Counted from the first letter of the stretch, positions 1 to 9,756 are shown. The stretch: DNA of 64,000 nt from Albibacillus kandeliae (GCF_003116585.1 NZ_QEHM01000014.1:36045-100044), one strand, 5' to 3'. The notes: generated by a model from the sequence alone, not told the origin. Translations and numbers: made by a program.

Positions 1-659
1 GGCAGTGGGGCACCACCGGCGTCGTGGTCAACACCAAGTACTACAAGGGTGACATCGACACCTCGGCGATCTTCATGGACCCGCCCGAGGAGCTGAAAGG
101 CAAGATCAACGTTGTTCCCGAGATGGGCGATGTGATGGGCCTCGCCATCATGTACTACGGCGGCGAACCCTGCACCAACGACAAGGAAGTGCTGAAGAAG
201 GTCCGCGACGGCCTCGTCGAAGCCAAGAAGAGCTGGCTCGGCATGGACTATGGCAACATCGAGAAGTTCGCCAAGGAAGACCTCTGGGCCGGCGTGAACT
301 GGAACGGTTCGACCTTCCGCATGCGCCTCGCCAACGCCGATATCCACTACGGCTATCCCAAGGAAGGCTACGTGATGTGGATGGACTCGGTCGCCGTGCT
401 GGCCGACGCCAAGAACGTCGAGGAAGCCAAGACCTTCCAGAACTTCATCATGGAACCGGAAAACGCCGCGCTGATCTCGGACTTCGCCCGCTACGCCAAC
501 GGCATCAAGGGCTCGGAAGAGTTCATGCCCGAGGATATGAAGACCGCGCGCGAGATCATCATCCCGGACGAGCTGAAGGACAAGGGCGTCTTCCTGCCCA
601 CCTGCGATCCGGACACCCAGGCGCTCTACACGCGCATCTGGACCGACCTCCAGAAGTAA
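1..659 (+). CDS. polyamine-type ABC transporter substrate-binding protein, 5' partial
   Basis: This is the C-terminal part of a periplasmic family-1 binding protein of the PotD/PotF type, which delivers spermidine, putrescine or a related amine to an ABC importer. The frame is open from base 3 (Q-W-G-T-T-G-V), so the gene starts outside the window. The visible part contains WGTTGVVVN near its start and [15 protein letters not shown], which resemble ligand-pocket segments of PotF-like proteins, and it ends in the family-typical WTDLQK. The internal GTG at base 24 is not a real start. A strong terminator follows, so it is probably the last gene of a transporter operon lying to the left. The exact ligand cannot be read from the sequence. 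Confidence 0.85.
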   Translation, partial: QWGTTGVVVNTKYYKGDIDTSAIFMDPPEELKGKINVVPEMGDVMGLAIMYYGGEPCTNDKEVLKKVRDGLVEAKKSWLGMDYGNIEKFAKEDLWAGVNWNGSTFRMRLANADIHYGYPKEGYVMWMDSVAVLADAKNVEEAKTFQNFIMEPENAALISDFARYANGIKGSEEFMPEDMKTAREIIIPDELKDKGVFLPTCDPDTQALYTRIWTDLQK

Positions 660-680
660 GCACTGCGAATGAACGACACG

Positions 681-704
681 ACAGGCGGCCCCCGGGCCGC
701 CTGT
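681..704 (+). terminator. intrinsic terminator after binding-protein gene
   Basis: Perfect 10-base arms, ACAGGCGGCC and GGCCGCCTGT, enclose a 4-base loop 21 bases after the stop codon. They are followed by the pyrimidine-rich CTTCCTTG. It separates the transporter gene from the serine hydrolase. Confidence 0.75.
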
Positions 705-731
705 CTTCCTTGACGCGCGGGAGGAGGCCCG

Positions 732-1964
732 ATGTCCAGCAGTTACCGCAATTCCGATCCGCGTCCGCCGATCATGCAGGGCCACCCGGTACCGAAGGAG
801 TGGCAACTCCCCGAATATGACTGGGACGGTCCGCCGTGGAACCGCTGGAGCTTTCACCACATCCGCGAACTGGTCACCACGGTGAACGTCCACCGCGGCC
901 CGGACACTTGGGACCTGGCGGAAGACGTGCAGGATATCGACGGCCTCGCCTTCGACCTCGCCGACGGCACACCGACCACCTGGGCCGGGATGCTGGACCG
1001 GACCTACACCGATGCCACGCTGGTCTGGCTCGATGGACGGATCATCGCCGAGAGCTACTGGAACGGCATGGCACGGGCCACGCCGCATATCGCCTTCTCT
1101 GTTTCCAAGAGCATCACCTCGGCGGTGGCCGGGACGCTGGTCGCCGACGGGCTGCTCGACCCGGCCGCCCCGGTGACCGGCATCCTGCCCGAACTTGCGG
1201 CGACCGCCTGGAACGGCGCCACGGTGCAGCAGGTGCTGGACATGACCACCGGCGTCGCCTTCGACGAGACTTATGGCAACCCAGACTCCGAGGTCTTTCT
1301 CCTGGATGTCGCCGCGAACTGGAAGCCGCCCTACCCCTTCATGAATCCCGAGGAAACGCCCCGCACCACATGGGAGCTGATCCTGCAACTGGTGGACAAG
1401 GAGGCCGAGCATGGGTCCCGGTTCGAGTACCGCTCGATCGAGACCGACCTGCTGGGCCACCTGATGGAGCGCGTTTCGGGCACACGACTGGCCGACCTCG
1501 CCTCCGACCGGCTCTGGGCCCCGATGGGCGCCGAGCAGGACGGATACTTCACCGTCGACAAGGCCGGTTTCCCCCTGGCCGACGGCGGGTTCAACGCCTG
1601 CCTGCGCGATTTCGCCCGTTTCGGCCGGCTGATGCTGCAGGACGGGCGCCGCGATGGTCGGCAGGTGATCCCGAAGAGCTGGATCGACGATATCCGCGCC
1701 GGTGCCCACGGGCTGGCGAACGACGACCTCCGCGCCTTCCTGCCAAAGGGGTGCTATCGCAACCAGTTCTGGATCGAGGACGAAGACAGGCCCTCGCACC
1801 TCTGCCTCGGCATCTTCGGCCAGCACATCTACGTCGACGTCTCCCTCGGGCTCGTCGCGGTGAAACTGTCGAGCTGGCCCACCGCTCTCAGTGAAGAGGG
1901 TTACCTGATCGACTGGCTGAACGGCGTGAAGGCCGTGGCCCGGGCACATGGAGCAAACGCATGA
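732..1964 (+). CDS. beta-lactamase-family serine hydrolase (class C fold)
   Basis: A 410-residue protein of the beta-lactamase/penicillin-binding-protein-like hydrolase family (Pfam Beta-lactamase). The nucleophile motif S-x-x-K is seen as Ser123-Val-Ser-Lys126 inside HIAFSVSKSITSA. A later FEYRSIETDLLG segment fits the second (Tyr-containing) active-site motif. No clear signal peptide is present, so it is probably cytoplasmic and more likely an esterase, amidase or peptidase than a resistance enzyme. The ATG follows a purine-rich GGGAGGAGG at a normal distance. Its end overlaps the amidase start by 4 bases (ATGA), so the two are translationally coupled and probably act on related substrates, perhaps one imported by the upstream transporter. 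Confidence 0.85.
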   Translation: MSSSYRNSDPRPPIMQGHPVPKEWQLPEYDWDGPPWNRWSFHHIRELVTTVNVHRGPDTWDLAEDVQDIDGLAFDLADGTPTTWAGMLDRTYTDATLVWLDGRIIAESYWNGMARATPHIAFSVSKSITSAVAGTLVADGLLDPAAPVTGILPELAATAWNGATVQQVLDMTTGVAFDETYGNPDSEVFLLDVAANWKPPYPFMNPEETPRTTWELILQLVDKEAEHGSRFEYRSIETDLLGHLMERVSGTRLADLASDRLWAPMGAEQDGYFTVDKAGFPLADGGFNACLRDFARFGRLMLQDGRRDGRQVIPKSWIDDIRAGAHGLANDDLRAFLPKGCYRNQFWIEDEDRPSHLCLGIFGQHIYVDVSLGLVAVKLSSWPTALSEEGYLIDWLNGVKAVARAHGANA

Positions 1965-3385
1965 GTGAAGACCTTCTCTACCTGACCGCAACCGAAGCGC
2001 TGGCCCGGTTCCACGACAAGACCCTCTCGCCAGTGGAACTGCTTGAGGCCCAGATCGCGCGGGCGGAGGCCACGGGGGAGAGCGTGAATGCCTTCACCTT
2101 CACCTACTTCGACGAAGCGATGGAGGCGGCCCGCGCCGCCGAGGCCCGCTACGCCAAAGGTGCGCCGGAGGGGCAGCTCGACGGGCTGGCGGTGGCGATC
2201 AAGGACGAGAGCTATGTCGCCGGCAGGCCCACCACCAACGGCTCCCTGCTGATGCAGGATTTCGTGGCGGATCATACCTCCCCGATCAACGAAAGGGTGC
2301 TGGGAGAAGGCGCCATCATGCACGCCCGCACGGCAACGCCGGAGTTTTCGTCGGCCGTGGTCTGCTGGTCCAAGGTCTGGGGCGTCACGCGCAACCCGTG
2401 GAACACCGACTTCACCCCCGGCGGCTCGTCGGGCGGCGCGGCTGCCTCTCTGGCGCTCGGGACCTCGGCGCTGGTCACCGGCTCCGACATCGGCGGTTCG
2501 ATCCGCTGCCCGGCCTCCTGCTGCGGCGTCGTGGGGTACAAGCCCCCCTATGGCCGCAACCCGGAGGAACCGCCCTTCAACCTCGATTTCTACAACCACG
2601 GCGGCCCGCTCGCCCGCAGCGTCGACGACGTGATCCTGCTGCAGAACATCATGAGCGGCCCGCACCCGCTGGACCTCGCCTCGCTGCACCCCAAGCTGGT
2701 GCTGCCCACTGAGTACCCGGACCTCAAGGGCTGGAAGATCGCGCTGTCGATGGACCTCGGCTTCTTCTCGGTCTCCGAAGAGGTACGCCGCAACACGCTG
2801 GCCGCCGCCGACACCTTCCGCGCGCTTGGCGCGACGGTGGACGAGATCGACATCGGCTGGGGCTCGGAGATGCTGGAGAACGCCGTCGCCTACCTGACCC
2901 ATATTTTCGGCGGCTCGATCGCCGGGGTCATGGCCGAACACGGCGACAAGATGACCTCCTACGCCCGCAAGATCGCCGAGGACTCGCTCAACTCCACCCC
3001 GGCCGATTTCGTACAGGCCCTGACGGTGGCCGGTGAGAGTTACAAGAAGCTCGGCCCGCTGCTGGAACGCTATGACCTGCTGATCTGCCCGACCACCGCG
3101 ATCCCGGCGGTTCCCGCCGACTTCGACCCGGCGAACGACAAGGTCAGCATCGACGGCAAGGCGCCCCGCTCGGATCTCGGCTGGGTGATGACCACGCCCT
3201 TCAACATGATGAGCCGCTGCCCGGTGATCTCGGTCCCCTCGGGCTTCGGCGAAAACGGCGTTCCCACCGGCCTGCAACTCGTCGCCCCCACCTACCGCGA
3301 CGCGGTCGCCTTTCAGGCGGCCAAGGCTTTCGAGGCGGCAGTCGGCGGCTGGTACCGGACACCCGGGGCGCAGCCCGTGCTCTGA
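1961..3385 (+). CDS. amidase (amidase signature family)
   Basis: A 474-residue amidase signature enzyme that hydrolyses a carboxamide to acid and ammonia. The Ser-cisSer-Lys triad is visible: Lys81 in VAIKDE, Ser156 in PGGSSGGAAAS, and nucleophile Ser180 in GSDIGGSIRCP. Length is typical of the family. It overlaps the serine hydrolase gene by ATGA and is followed by an inverted-repeat element shared with convergent xseA. With the polyamine-type transporter upstream, a role in breaking down an amide or polyamine derivative is possible but is an inference. It could also be annotated as a GatA-like protein, but no gatB or gatC is nearby. Confidence 0.9.
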   Translation: MSEDLLYLTATEALARFHDKTLSPVELLEAQIARAEATGESVNAFTFTYFDEAMEAARAAEARYAKGAPEGQLDGLAVAIKDESYVAGRPTTNGSLLMQDFVADHTSPINERVLGEGAIMHARTATPEFSSAVVCWSKVWGVTRNPWNTDFTPGGSSGGAAASLALGTSALVTGSDIGGSIRCPASCCGVVGYKPPYGRNPEEPPFNLDFYNHGGPLARSVDDVILLQNIMSGPHPLDLASLHPKLVLPTEYPDLKGWKIALSMDLGFFSVSEEVRRNTLAAADTFRALGATVDEIDIGWGSEMLENAVAYLTHIFGGSIAGVMAEHGDKMTSYARKIAEDSLNSTPADFVQALTVAGESYKKLGPLLERYDLLICPTTAIPAVPADFDPANDKVSIDGKAPRSDLGWVMTTPFNMMSRCPVISVPSGFGENGVPTGLQLVAPTYRDAVAFQAAKAFEAAVGGWYRTPGAQPVL

Positions 3386-3421
3386 GGCTGAGACGCGCGT
3401 CCCGGCGGCAACGAGAGGATC

Positions 3422-3474
3422 TGAGTATTTAGAGAGAAAAGATGGCCCGTATTTCTTTTCTCTTCAAATACTCA
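3422..3474. repeat. TGAGTATTT-type inverted repeat between convergent genes
   Basis: Arms of 21 bases (3422-3442 and 3454-3474) begin TGAGTATTT and end AGAAAAGA. They pair with two mismatches around an 11-base loop. The element sits exactly between the stop codons of the amidase (+) and xseA (-). Related copies occur at 21011-21216 and 27987-28053, with a degenerate half at 6481-6502. The position suggests a bidirectional transcription stop, but it is also a repeat family. Confidence 0.8.
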
Positions 3475-3510
3475 TGCAGCGCCGACGCGCTCGCGCCCCC
3501 GAGAGGTCAG

Positions 3511-5073
3511 TCAGAACAGAGAGCCCTGATCCGGCGCGTCGCCCTTCGCGCCCTTGCGCGGTTTCGATCCGGCGGCGCCGACCGTGAGGCGGCCGTCGGC
3601 GAACTGGATTTCCAGCAGCGGATGTTTCGCCGCCTCCGCCTCGGTTGTAACGAGCACGCCCTCGGCGCGCACCACGGCATAGCCGCGCTCCAGCGTCGCC
3701 TCGTAGCCGAGGGTCGAGAGCATGCGGTCCGCCGTCGAAAGGCGGGCGGAGAGGGTTCGGACCTGCGCCTGCCCCGCGACCGAGAAGCGGCGCGAGAGGC
3801 GGTCGAGGTCCTGTTTTTGCCGGGCGATCTGGGCGCTCAGCTGTCCCGGGCGCAGACGGGCGGCTCGGGCGAGGTAGGCGTCACGCTGCTTGGCGAGGCC
3901 CCGGCTCAGGGCCGGGGCGAGGCGGGCGGACTGGCGCGCGAGGTCGCGGCTCTCGGCGGCGATGCGGCGGGTCAGCAGGCCGGGGCGCAGGCTGCCGCTG
4001 GTTTCCGAGAGATGCACGCGGTGACGCTGGACCCCGGCGATCAGTGCGCCGGGGAGTTGGTCGGAGGCACGGTCGAGCCGCTGGCGGGCGGTGGCGAGCA
4101 GGCTGTCGCCCCGCGGCAGGGCGCGCGAGAGGTCGGCGAGGCGCTGGCGGCGCTGGCGCAGGGCCGTCTGCGCCGCGCGGATCAGTCGGGCCCCCTGCGA
4201 CTCGGTCCAGGCCAGCAGCTCCATCCGCACCGGCACGGCGAGTTCGGCAGCGGCGGTGGGAGTCGGCGCACGGCGGTCCGAGACGAAGTCGATCAGCGTG
4301 GTGTCGGTCTCGTGCCCCACGGCCGAGATCAGCGGGATCCGCGAGGCGGCGGCGGCGCGAGCCGCGATCTCCTCGTTAAAACCCCAGAGGTCCTCGACCG
4401 AGCCGCCGCCGCGGGCGACGATGATGAGATCGGGGCGTGGCAGGGCGCCGCCGGGGGTGAGCCGGTTGAAGCCCTCGATGGCGCGGGCGACCTCGGGGGC
4501 GCAATTCGCGCCCTGCACCGCCACCGGCCAGATCAGCACCTTGCGCGGGAAGCGGTCGCGCAGGCGATGCAGGATGTCGCGGATCACCGCCCCGGAGGGC
4601 GAGGTGACCACGCCGATGATGTTCGGCAGATAGGGCAGCGGTTTCTTGCGGGCTTCGTCGAATAGCCCCTCGGCGGCGAGCTGCTTCTTGCGTTTCTCCA
4701 GCAGCGCCATCAGTGCGCCCTGCCCCGCGACCTCCACCTCGTCCACGTTCATGTTGTACTTGGACTGCGCGCCAAAGGCGGTCAGGCGGCCGGTGACCAC
4801 CACCTCCAGCCCCTCTTCCGGGACCACGGAGAGGCTGGCGATCTGCCCCTTCCACGTGGTGCAGGCGAGCACGCTGCGGTCGTCCTTGACGTCATAGTAG
4901 AGGTGACCCGAGCGCGCCTTGAACACGCGGCCGACCTCGCCGCGCACGCGGATGCGGCCGAATTCGCCCTCGAGCGTGCGCTTGATCGCCCCCGAGATCT
5001 CGGACACGCTGAATTCCGGGGTGTTGCCGCCCGCGCCGGGGGCCGGGGCCGGGTCCTCGAATAGGTCGCTCAT
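3511..5073 (-). CDS. xseA: exodeoxyribonuclease VII large subunit
   Basis: XseA pairs with XseB to form exonuclease VII, which degrades single-stranded DNA to oligonucleotides in mismatch repair and damage handling. The 520-residue product has the N-terminal OB-fold (about residues 15-110, FSVSEISGAIKRTLEG and the HLYYDV segment). The catalytic domain follows with ARGGGSVEDLWGFNEE and AVGHETDTTLIDFVSDRRAPTPTAAAE. A long Arg/Gln/Ala-rich helical region and a conserved RGYAVV segment near the C-terminus complete it. Length is slightly above the usual 450. It is divergent from purD across 85 bases, and xseB is not next to it. Confidence 0.97.
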   Translation of the reverse strand: MSDLFEDPAPAPGAGGNTPEFSVSEISGAIKRTLEGEFGRIRVRGEVGRVFKARSGHLYYDVKDDRSVLACTTWKGQIASLSVVPEEGLEVVVTGRLTAFGAQSKYNMNVDEVEVAGQGALMALLEKRKKQLAAEGLFDEARKKPLPYLPNIIGVVTSPSGAVIRDILHRLRDRFPRKVLIWPVAVQGANCAPEVARAIEGFNRLTPGGALPRPDLIIVARGGGSVEDLWGFNEEIAARAAAASRIPLISAVGHETDTTLIDFVSDRRAPTPTAAAELAVPVRMELLAWTESQGARLIRAAQTALRQRRQRLADLSRALPRGDSLLATARQRLDRASDQLPGALIAGVQRHRVHLSETSGSLRPGLLTRRIAAESRDLARQSARLAPALSRGLAKQRDAYLARAARLRPGQLSAQIARQKQDLDRLSRRFSVAGQAQVRTLSARLSTADRMLSTLGYEATLERGYAVVRAEGVLVTTEAEAAKHPLLEIQFADGRLTVGAAGSKPRKGAKGDAPDQGSLF

Positions 5074-5158
5074 GCGTCTGCCTTGCCTTGTCTCGCCTCG
5101 GCGCAGAGCTTAGAACGCGCGCACGGCAAGGCCAAGGGCAGGCGGAACGGAGACGCGC

Positions 5159-6427
5159 ATGAACATCCTCATTCTGGGCAGCGGCGGGCGCGAACATGCG
5201 CTGGCCTGGGCGGTGATGCAGAACCCCAAGTGCGACAAGCTGATCGTCGCACCGGGCAACGCGGGCATCGCGGGGATCGCCACCTGCGCCGATCTCGACA
5301 TCCTCGACGGGGCCGCTGTGGTGGAGTTCTGCGAGAACAATGTCATCGACTTCGTGATCGTGGGCCCCGAGGCGCCGCTGGCGGCGGGCGTGGCGGACCG
5401 GCTGCGCGACGGCGGGTTCCTCGTGTTCGGCCCCTCGGAGGGCGCGGCGCGGCTGGAGGCCTCCAAGGCCTTTACCAAGGAGATCTGCGATGCGGCCAAC
5501 GCGCCGACCGCAGGCTATGCGCGCTTCACCGAGGCAGGCCCGGCCAAGGACTACATCCGCGCCGAGGGCGCGCCCATCGTGGTCAAGGCAGATGGCCTGG
5601 CCGCCGGCAAGGGCGTGATCGTCGCGATGACCGAGGAAGAAGCGGTGGAGGCCATCGACGACATGTTCGGCGGCGAGTTCGGCAGCGCGGGGGCCGAGGT
5701 GGTGATCGAGGAGTTCATGGAAGGCGAGGAAGCCTCGTTCTTCGTGCTCTGTGACGGCGAGACCGTGCTGCCTATCGGCACGGCGCAGGACCACAAGCGC
5801 GTGGGCGACGGCGACACCGGCCCGAACACCGGCGGCATGGGCGCCTACTCCCCGGCACCGGTGATGACCGACGCCGTGACGCAGAAGGCGCTGGACGAGA
5901 TCGTCAAGCCGACGATGGCCGAGATGGCGAAGCGCGGCACCCCCTACCAGGGCGTTCTCTACGTCGGGTTGATGATCAAGGACGGTCAGCCGCGACTGGT
6001 GGAATACAACGTGCGCTTCGGCGACCCGGAATGCCAGGTGCTGATGATGCGGCTTGGCGCGCAGGCGATGGACCTGATGCATGCCGCCGCCGAGGGGCGG
6101 CTGGCGGAGACCAAGGTGAACTGGTCCGAGGATCACGCGCTGACCATCGTTCTGGCGGCCGAGGGCTATCCGGGCACCTACCGGAAGGGCACCGAGATCC
6201 GGGGGCTGGACACCCTGCCCGAGACCAGCCAGCAGATGTGTTTCCATGCCGGGACCGCGATGAAGGATGGCAAGCTGGTCTCCAACGGCGGACGGGTGCT
6301 GAACGTCACCGCGCGCGGTGCGACGCTGGCCGAGGCGGCCGAGCGCGCCTATGCCATGGCAGGGGCCATTGACTGGCCCGAGGGCTTCTTCCGCAGCGAT
6401 ATCGGCTGGCGCGCGCTCTCGCGGTAA
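5159..6427 (+). CDS. purD: phosphoribosylamine-glycine ligase
   Basis: PurD (GAR synthetase) joins glycine to 5-phosphoribosylamine using ATP, the second step of purine synthesis. The 422-residue protein shows the N-domain GSGGREHALAW and APGNAGIAG, the ATP-grasp segment VVKADGLAAGKGVIV, PNTGGMGAYSPAP, and the metal/ATP site NVRFGDPECQVLM. Length and order match the family throughout. It is divergent from xseA, as in many alphaproteobacteria. A GGCGGAACGGAG stretch just upstream of the ATG can serve as a ribosome binding site. Confidence 0.98.
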   Translation: MNILILGSGGREHALAWAVMQNPKCDKLIVAPGNAGIAGIATCADLDILDGAAVVEFCENNVIDFVIVGPEAPLAAGVADRLRDGGFLVFGPSEGAARLEASKAFTKEICDAANAPTAGYARFTEAGPAKDYIRAEGAPIVVKADGLAAGKGVIVAMTEEEAVEAIDDMFGGEFGSAGAEVVIEEFMEGEEASFFVLCDGETVLPIGTAQDHKRVGDGDTGPNTGGMGAYSPAPVMTDAVTQKALDEIVKPTMAEMAKRGTPYQGVLYVGLMIKDGQPRLVEYNVRFGDPECQVLMMRLGAQAMDLMHAAAEGRLAETKVNWSEDHALTIVLAAEGYPGTYRKGTEIRGLDTLPETSQQMCFHAGTAMKDGKLVSNGGRVLNVTARGATLAEAAERAYAMAGAIDWPEGFFRSDIGWRALSR

Positions 6428-6453
6428 TGCGGTGGAGGGGGCGCTGCCGCCTC

Positions 6454-6502
6454 TTGGCCCTTTGGGCCAATTCACCCCCGGGATATTTGGAACCCAAAGA
6501 AG
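6454..6502 (+). terminator. hairpin and degenerate repeat half after purD
   Basis: TTGGCCC (6454-6460) pairs with GGGCCAA (6464-6470) over a TTT loop, 26 bases after the purD stop. It is followed by ATATTTGGAACCCAAAGAAG (6483-6502), which resembles one arm of the TGAGTATTT element seen elsewhere in the window. It lies between convergent purD and the FG-GAP gene, so it probably stops transcription in one or both directions. Confidence 0.5.
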
Positions 6503-6515
6503 CGGCCTGCCCTAT

Positions 6516-7357
6516 CTAGGGGCAGGCGAGCGCCTTTGCGATGTCGGCGGGCGCGCGATATGGGCCGAGGTCACGCGACGTGAGCGTGCCGGAGACAAGG
6601 CGCGTGGCGATGATGCGGGACCAGTCGGCGTTGACCGTGACGATCTCGGGCGGCTGGGCGCAATTGCGGATGCCGCCGGTGATCACCGTGTCGCCGATGC
6701 GGTGGTTGGTCAGTCCCGGCGCACTGGCGACTTCGGTCAGGCGGCCCTTGCGATAGCGCCAGACCCGCAGGGTCCTGGCGAGGTGGGGACGGTCGACATA
6801 GGCAATCTCCACCGCACCGTCGCCATCGAGATCCGCCGCGCCGAGCGGGGCGAGCCAGCGCCGGGACTGGCCGATGTAGGGGGTGGCGGCCAGCAGGCGG
6901 GCACGGCGGTCGTAGATGGCGAGCCGCGCGCCCTCGGACAGGCTGCTCTGGACCACGATCACCTCGGGCATGCCGTCGCCGTCGAGATCGGCGAGACGCG
7001 GGGCGAAATCCTCGAAGACCTCGCCCTCGGGCAGCAGGACCTCGGCGGGGCAACTGACCCGGCTGTCTCCCTCGCGCGAGATATGGATGGTGAGGCCCTT
7101 GGCGTCCTGCAGCGGACCCATGATGTTGTGACCGTATTCCGCGGTCTCGCTCGCGAGGGCGGCGGTCATGATCATGCGCGCCCCCGCGGGCGCCCAGTAT
7201 TCATGGCGCCCACCGGCGCTGCGGTTCGGGAAAGTGATTTCAGTCGCGCGGCCAGGAAGGCCGCCGACGGGAAACTGCGGCGAGCAGGCGACAAGAGGCG
7301 CGCCCGCACCGGCCGTGGCAAGGAGACAGGCGAGCGAGAAGATCGCCCGCCGCACCA

Positions 7358-7358
<1 letters not shown>
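6516..7358 (-). CDS. exported FG-GAP/VCBS repeat protein
   Basis: A 280-residue exported protein with calcium-binding-type FG-GAP/VCBS repeats: ADLDGDGMPEVIVV and AADLDGDGAVEIAYVD. Such repeats build beta-propeller blades. The N-terminus MVRRAIFSLACLLATAGAG is a signal peptide, and a Cys follows in LVACSP, possibly a lipobox. The chosen ATG overlaps the ferredoxin stop codon by one base (TGATG), which argues against the much longer upstream reading. It ends ACP and contains further Cys residues that may form a disulfide in the periplasm. The function is unknown. Coupling to a ferredoxin gene is seen but not explained. Confidence 0.8.
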
Positions 7359-7702
<344 letters not shown>

Positions 7703-7894
7703 TTAAGCCATGCCTGTCTAGCCAACCGTCCTTGGGACTGCCAGCCCCTTTTGGCCCGGGTTCCGGGACAGGGGCCGGGGATATGCCCGAACGCCCTCAG
7801 ACGGGCACGCCGACGCCGCCGCGACTGGGTGCTTGGCCCCCTCCCCCGGTTTGGTCTAATCTGCACCCCGAAACGCCCGACAGAGGCCACGAGC

Positions 7895-8431
7895 ATGTTC
7901 TTCCCCCGACCGGTCATTGCCCTGCTGGCGCTGAGCCTGATGGCCCAGGCCGCCTGCATGGACGGTCTGCAGTCGGGAGCGGAGAACCCGGTGGCGGTGG
8001 ACGGGCGGGTGAGCGCTCCGCCCGGCGCCCCGGAGGGCAGTTGCTGGGCGCGGCACGTGACCCCGGCGGTGATCGAGACCCGCATCCACCAAGCCGTGGC
8101 GCGCCCTGCGGAGTACGCCAGCGACGGCACACTGCTGCGCCCGCCGCTCTATCACAGCGAGACCCGGCAGGAGATCGTGACCCCACGGCGCGAGACCCTG
8201 TTCGAGACGGTCTGCCCCGAGCGGCTGACACCGGAGTTCATCACTTCGCTGCAGCGGGCGCTGGCGGTGCGGGGGCTGCTTGGCGGCCACATGAGCGGTG
8301 TGCTCGACGCACCGACCCGCCGCGCGATCCGCACCTATCAGGCCGGGGACGGGATCGCCTCGGACATCCTGTCGTTGCAGAGCGCCCGCCGCATCGGGCT
8401 GGTCGCCATTCCCCGGGCCGAGCAGGGCTGA
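7895..8431 (+). CDS. exported peptidoglycan-binding-domain protein
   Basis: A 178-residue protein starting MFFPRPVIALLALSLMAQAAC, an export signal that may end in a lipoprotein Cys. The C-terminal 60 residues (LTPEFITSLQRALAVRGLLGGHMSGVLD...TRRAIRTYQ) form a PG_binding_1-like domain: three short helices with the family's Q-x-x-L and DxxTRxAI pattern. It probably attaches to peptidoglycan in the periplasm. The middle region is not recognised. Longer in-frame readings to the left lack a signal sequence, so this ATG is preferred. Confidence 0.75.
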   Translation: MFFPRPVIALLALSLMAQAACMDGLQSGAENPVAVDGRVSAPPGAPEGSCWARHVTPAVIETRIHQAVARPAEYASDGTLLRPPLYHSETRQEIVTPRRETLFETVCPERLTPEFITSLQRALAVRGLLGGHMSGVLDAPTRRAIRTYQAGDGIASDILSLQSARRIGLVAIPRAEQG

Positions 8432-8506
8432 TCCCCGGATCGCCTTAAACGCCTTGAGATAAGGGAATTTCTTGCTAGTCTGGCGCCGCAATCGCAAGGC
8501 GAGCCC

Positions 8507-9181
8507 ATGACCTCAGACAAACTTCCCAAAACCGGCTTCCTGTCCGAGGCCTCGGACGCGCTCATCGACATGCTGGAAGCGGTTTCAGTGGAAAGCAAAC
8601 TCGCCTCCGGCGAGGTGCTGTTCGAGCAGGGCGACGAGGCGCGGGCGCTCTATGCGTTGATCGATGGCACGCTCGAAGTCTCGGTCCTGTCGATGGACGG
8701 GCGCAAGCTGGCACTGAACGTGATGCGGCCCGGTGCGCTGTTCGGCGAGATCGCCCTCTTCGACCCGGGCGAGCGCACGGCGACCATCAGCGCGCTGGAG
8801 CCCTGCATCCTGCGCCGGGTCCGTTATGACGACGTGCTGGCCAAGGTGCGCGAGGAACCGGACCTTGCCATCGACCTGATCCAGCTGGCCGGCCAGCGGA
8901 TGCGCTGGATGGACCGGCAGCTGAACGAGCAGGTGTTCCTGCCCCTGCCGACCCGGCTCGCCCGCAAGATCCTCTACCTGACCGACCGTCCCGACGGGGA
9001 TTCCAGCCGCCTGTCGCTGAGCCAGTCGGAGCTGGCGGAATTCGTGGGCGCGACGCGCGAGGCGGTGTCCAAGACGCTCTCGGTCTGGAAGAAGCTTGGC
9101 GTGGTCGGGTCCTCACGCGGGGCACTGTCGGTTCTCGACCGGCCCGCGCTGCAGGCCCTTGCCGACCCGGACCAGGTCTGA
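8507..9181 (+). CDS. Crp/Fnr-family transcriptional regulator
   Basis: A 224-residue regulator with an N-terminal cyclic-nucleotide-binding-fold domain (about residues 20-130, GALFGEIALFDPGERTATISAL) and a C-terminal winged helix (LSLSQSELAEFVGATREAVSKTLSVWKKLG, about 165-200). Only one Cys is present, so it cannot carry the Fe-S cluster of FNR. The phosphate-binding loop is close to that of CRP, but ligand binding cannot be proved by eye. A perfect CRP-type palindrome lies 240 bases downstream at 9422-9437, in front of a small membrane protein gene, and is a candidate target. Confidence 0.93.
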   Translation: MTSDKLPKTGFLSEASDALIDMLEAVSVESKLASGEVLFEQGDEARALYALIDGTLEVSVLSMDGRKLALNVMRPGALFGEIALFDPGERTATISALEPCILRRVRYDDVLAKVREEPDLAIDLIQLAGQRMRWMDRQLNEQVFLPLPTRLARKILYLTDRPDGDSSRLSLSQSELAEFVGATREAVSKTLSVWKKLGVVGSSRGALSVLDRPALQALADPDQV

Positions 9182-9421
9182 TCCCGGACGAATCCCCGAA
9201 CGGAATCGCTGAAACGGCCTGCCGGACCCCGGCAGGTTCTGCAGAGTGCATGCGCTCAATCTAAGCCCCCTCAATCTGCGGCTGTGCCGCCTGCGATTCA
9301 GAATCGGATGAGAAGGCAGATACGCCCGGAAATTCGCGTCCTGCGCGAACGAGAAACAAAGCCCACCATCGAGCCAAGATTATTTCGCCAAACCGGGTGT
9401 TTTTGCGGAATTTCGGGGCTG

Positions 9422-9437
9422 TGTGACGTCCTTCACA
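9422..9437. promoter_or_regulatory. CRP-type palindromic operator
   Basis: TGTGACGTCCTTCACA matches the TGTGA-N6-TCACA consensus of the CRP family at all ten defined positions. It lies in a stretch (9182-9525) with no convincing gene, about 90 bases upstream of the small membrane protein gene at 9526. The site is seen directly. Binding by the adjacent Crp-family protein is an inference. Confidence 0.6.
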
Positions 9438-9525
9438 TACGTAGCCCGAGTCATGCGCCATATTGGGCTCATGAGGTCGCCATCCCATCCCCATGAACCC
9501 GGCGGCCTCCGGAAAGGAGCCGGTC

Positions 9526-9726
9526 ATGATCAACAAGTCCTCCCCAGACTGCCGCATGGTCCGCTCCGCCATGGTCCCTGTCCGGCGCGGCTTTACTGTC
9601 CCGTCCCGAACCTTCCGCGCCGGGCAGGACCAGAACACGGTACTACGTTTTGTTTTCCTTACGAGTTTGCCAGCCATTCTGCTGGTTTGGTCCCTGCTTA
9701 TTCACACGCTACTGCAAAACTTCTGA
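9526..9726 (+). CDS. small membrane protein, unknown
   Basis: A 66-residue product starting MINKSSPDCRMV, with a basic middle and a hydrophobic segment near residues 43-63 (FVFLTSLPAILLVWSLLIH) that would be one transmembrane helix. A GGAAAGGAG sits 7 bases upstream of the ATG, which decides this start over an earlier in-frame ATG at 9493. The CRP-type palindrome is upstream. No family is recognised. It could be a short regulated membrane protein. Codon use is less GC-biased than the flanking genes, so confidence is moderate. Confidence 0.5.
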   Translation: MINKSSPDCRMVRSAMVPVRRGFTVPSRTFRAGQDQNTVLRFVFLTSLPAILLVWSLLIHTLLQNF

Positions 9727-9756
9727 TTTCTAACGAGTCTCAGGTTCAAGAGTAAA

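Noticed and set aside
9261..9677. 138-codon minus-strand frame
   Set aside because: No ribosome site, poor codon use and overlap with the CRP-type site and the small plus-strand gene.
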